Shown here: in pieces, positions 13,230 to 14,971 of the stretch
Numbering within the stretch: the stretch's first letter is position 1
How the letters are laid out: every line of letters begins with the position of its first letter
Source of the DNA: an uncultured Oscillibacter sp.
Lineage (GTDB): Bacteria; Bacillota_A; Clostridia; Oscillospirales; Oscillospiraceae
Length of the DNA stretch: 14,971 nucleotides
Direction of reading: 5' to 3'
NCBI GenBank assembly: GCA_951800675.1
Contig: CATOKC010000084.1
Coordinates: forward strand, 1 to 14,971
Program-made: the position numbers and the translations under genes
The notes under the pieces: model-generated
What the model saw: only the letters and a program-made list of their open reading frames with translations
Told to the model about the DNA's origin: nothing
Database searches by the model: none

Positions 13230-13553
13230 TTACAGCAATGCCTTCAAGATGTTCCTCAGACCCGGAATATCTCCACTGATAATCTCCCACACAAGTCGAA
13301 GGTTTACTCCCTCATAATTGTGGACGATGCGATTTCGAAGGCCGTTCATTTCACGCCAAGGTATTTCAGGACGACACTCTGCAAAAGCAGCATCCACAAT
13401 CCGGCACAATTCTCCCATCTGACTGAGATTAAACACACAGGCCTCCACCAGCTTTGTATCCTCAGAAAAGCTCTCATAGGTATAGCCCTGGCAATAGTTC
13501 ATCAGCTTTTCGGAATAACTATACAGCTTTTGGAGGATGACTTCATTTCTCAT
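13230..13553 (-). CDS. HepT-like HEPN toxin (DUF86)
   Basis: The 107-residue protein is an all-helical HEPN domain of the DUF86/HepT type. The conserved RX4HXY motif is present as RNRIVHNY: Arg73, His78, Tyr80. Family members are RNases that cut RNA, and in studied pairs the partner MntA neutralises them by adding AMP to the motif tyrosine. A second conserved stretch, NLSQMGELCRIVD, also fits. The ATG overlaps the end of mntA by 11 bases, indicating translational coupling so that antitoxin is made first. Length and motif are intact, so the toxin is probably functional. Confidence 0.9.
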   Translation of the reverse strand: MRNEVILQKLYSYSEKLMNYCQGYTYESFSEDTKLVEACVFNLSQMGELCRIVDAAFAECRPEIPWREMNGLRNRIVHNYEGVNLRLVWEIISGDIPGLRNILKALL

Positions 13554-13836
13554 AAATTGTTACCCCAGTAGAACAAATCTCACGGTCGATTTTTGAGTCC
13601 TTCTCAATATGCCGCACATCAAAAATGTCCACAGGCATCCCCACCGCTTGCCGGACGGCCTCCATAAAGCCCACAAACTTCAGCCCCTGTAATTTGCTGT
13701 CCACCAATAAGTCCAGGTCGCTCTTCTCTGTGGCAGTTCCTTTGGCTACAGAACCGAACAGGACGGCGCGCGAGATGCCATAAGCGGCGAAAACAGGCGC
13801 AAGCACCATCTGTATATCCGTTAAGCTTTGAGGCAT
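13543..13836 (-). CDS. MntA-like nucleotidyltransferase antitoxin
   Basis: The 97-residue protein is a minimal nucleotidyltransferase. GSX10DXD is intact: Gly28-Ser29, then Asp40 and Asp42 (GSVAKG...SDLDL), with a third acidic residue likely in VDIFDV. MNT proteins of this sort AMPylate the partner HEPN toxin HepT. The ATG has a GGGGG ribosome binding site seven bases upstream. A -10-like TATACT lies at 13865-13860 on the minus strand, without a clear -35. mntA and hepT overlap, and a small helical gene follows hepT. GC is lower than in the chromosomal genes to the left, fitting acquired DNA. Confidence 0.9.
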   Translation of the reverse strand: MPQSLTDIQMVLAPVFAAYGISRAVLFGSVAKGTATEKSDLDLLVDSKLQGLKFVGFMEAVRQAVGMPVDIFDVRHIEKDSKIDREICSTGVTIYEK

Positions 13837-13968
13837 ACCAGCACCCCCTTCTGCCTCTTAGTATACACCATAATTTCAGAAGAGAAAATAGGAAAATAAA
13901 ATTATAATGACAGAATCAAAATCTCTCTGTGCTCTGTTAGAATTGTCTGCATAAGCTCCTTTTATAGG

Positions 13969-14000
13969 AGGACAGCGAATCGTTTTCGGTTCACTGTCCT
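13969..14000. terminator. Hairpin after the integrase gene
   Basis: AGGACAGcGAA (13969-13979) pairs with TTCaCTGTCCT (13990-14000), one mismatch in the middle, around a ten-base loop. It sits 18 bases beyond the integrase stop. T-richness follows on the plus strand (ATCTTTGTATTT) rather than on the minus strand, so its direction of action is unclear. The 13837-14018 gap holds no gene I can support. Confidence 0.5.
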
Positions 14001-14018
14001 ATCTTTGTATTTGGCGGC

Positions 14019-14971
14019 TCAATGTCTGAAGGGCGCCCCTGCCTCCTGTGCCGCTTTCAACTCCGCCAGTTCCCGCTTCATCTGGACGATCAGCGCCGCC
14101 AGCTTCTCCTCGCACTCCTCACGGGTATGGGCGTAGATGTTGCGGGCGTGTTTTTTGCCGTCGATCCACTTGGGCGAGTAGCGGCCCTCCCACAGGTGGT
14201 CATTGATTTGGCTGATGCAGCCCGTCCCCGGTCTGCGGTGAGGGGGACGGTACGGCGTAAACTCCACAGGAGGAACGGCTTCCTCCTGTTCCACTTCGCC
14301 CTGTTCCTGTACCTCCACCCCGGCGATGCCCTGGTCAATATTTCGAGCCGCGTTCCGCTGCATCTCGCCGGTGATATGGGTATAGATGTTCAGCGTGGTG
14401 GCGGAGGAGACATGCCCGATGATGGTGGACAGGGTTTTCACATCCATACCGTTCTCCAGGGACATGGTAGCGAAGGTGTGACGGAGATCATGAAACCTCA
14501 CCCTTTTGCACCCGGCCCGCTCCAGAATAACTTGCAGACGCTTGCGGACATAGCCTGGGTCTACAGGCTGCTCCGGCTTGATGCGGGAGGGGAACATCCA
14601 CTCTGAGAATACCTGCGCCTTGTACTCCGCCAGCAGTTCCACCATGGCAGGCGGCAGAATGATGGTGCGGACGGCGGCCTTAGTTTTGGGTTCATTGACC
14701 TCCAGTCTGCCGTTGACCGAATACACCTGTCTGCTGATACGGAGCCGGCCTGTCTTGAAATCCAGGTCGGTCCATTGCAGGGCCAGCAGCTCACCCCGGC
14801 GCATCCCCGTGGTCAGTTCCAGGAGAAACAGTTCGTACATTCCCTCCGCCTTGGCCTGGATCAGGAAGCGCTGAATTTCCTCTTTGGTCAGTATTTTCAT
14901 TTCCTTCTCCCGTAGAGGCGGCAGCTTACAGCCGATGGCTGGGTTCACCCGGATGAGCCCCTCCTTCACCG
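14019..14971 (-). CDS. Tyrosine recombinase (integrase), N-terminus beyond the window
   Basis: About 317 residues of a site-specific recombinase are visible; the start lies right of the window. The catalytic set is complete (numbered from the first visible GTG codon): Arg57 in TGMRRGE, a Lys in the EPKTK segment, His160 and Arg163 in HDLRH, His186 in IGH, and nucleophile Tyr196 in NIYTH. It is unusual in carrying, after an acidic linker (about 215-235), an extra C-terminal module, GTGCISQINDHLWEGRYSP followed by a basic KKHARN strand and EECEEKLAAL helix, which looks like an AP2-like arm-type DNA-binding fold that most relatives carry N-terminally. It is transcribed toward the tRNA genes and the MntA-HepT module, as expected for an integrase near one end of an integrative element. 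Confidence 0.9.
   Translation of the reverse strand, partial: VKEGLIRVNPAIGCKLPPLREKEMKILTKEEIQRFLIQAKAEGMYELFLLELTTGMRRGELLALQWTDLDFKTGRLRISRQVYSVNGRLEVNEPKTKAAVRTIILPPAMVELLAEYKAQVFSEWMFPSRIKPEQPVDPGYVRKRLQVILERAGCKRVRFHDLRHTFATMSLENGMDVKTLSTIIGHVSSATTLNIYTHITGEMQRNAARNIDQGIAGVEVQEQGEVEQEEAVPPVEFTPYRPPHRRPGTGCISQINDHLWEGRYSPKWIDGKKHARNIYAHTREECEEKLAALIVQMKRELAELKAAQEAGAPFRH

Noticed and set aside
13168..13290. Upstream extension of the 116-residue gene to the GTG at 13290
   Set aside because: It overlaps hepT by 60 bases, its residues are a frame-shadow of hepT, and a good ribosome binding site supports the TTG at 13167.

Overview
The window looks like chromosome from a GC-rich gut Clostridia bacterium, most likely an Oscillospiraceae-type member of the Eubacteriales. 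The grounds are GC-rich coding DNA with AGGAGG-type ribosome binding sites, a DUF4317 gene, a DUF1538/P-II pair, a yybP-ykoY riboswitch, tRNA genes with encoded CCA, and the hairpin-rich intergenic repeats common in such genomes. The genus is inference; no rRNA or marker gene is present to fix it.

Layout. Positions 1-130 are AT-rich and hold three identical-geometry dyads around a minus-strand promoter; its gene would begin just beyond the left edge. Positions 160-385 carry four intergenic hairpins, followed by the C-terminal remnant of an IS630-type transposase (about 387-800). From 840 to 4428, all on the minus strand, lies a wall-synthesis operon: an FHA-SEDS (FtsW/RodA) fusion, a PbpA-like transpeptidase and a small three-helix membrane protein. 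Going the other way, 4625-5722 holds two unrecognised genes, the second strongly coiled-coil, closed by a bidirectional terminator. Positions 5823-8052 (minus) encode a DUF1538 membrane protein and a tandem P-II-like protein. A DUF4317 gene (8305-9450, plus) converges with a CaCA-family cation exchanger (9531-10487, minus), whose leader is a yybP-ykoY (manganese) riboswitch with a visible terminator/P1 switch. A histidine phosphatase-GNAT fusion (minus) and a YtxH-like small protein (plus) follow.

From 12221 the window changes character: tRNA-Ala(GGC), a truncated tRNA-Ala(CGC) 5' half and an intact tRNA-Ala(CGC), then lower-GC DNA with an MntA-HepT toxin-antitoxin pair, a small helical protein of a recognisable but uncharacterised family, and a tyrosine recombinase running off the right edge. 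The simplest reading is that the intact tRNA-Ala(CGC) marks the left boundary of an integrative element whose end-proximal genes are the toxin-antitoxin module and the integrase.

The least described items are the three-operator array at the left edge, the FHA-SEDS/PbpA operon, the tandem P-II/DUF1538 pair, the two-gene unknown operon at 4625-5722, and the split tRNA beside the mobile-element boundary.
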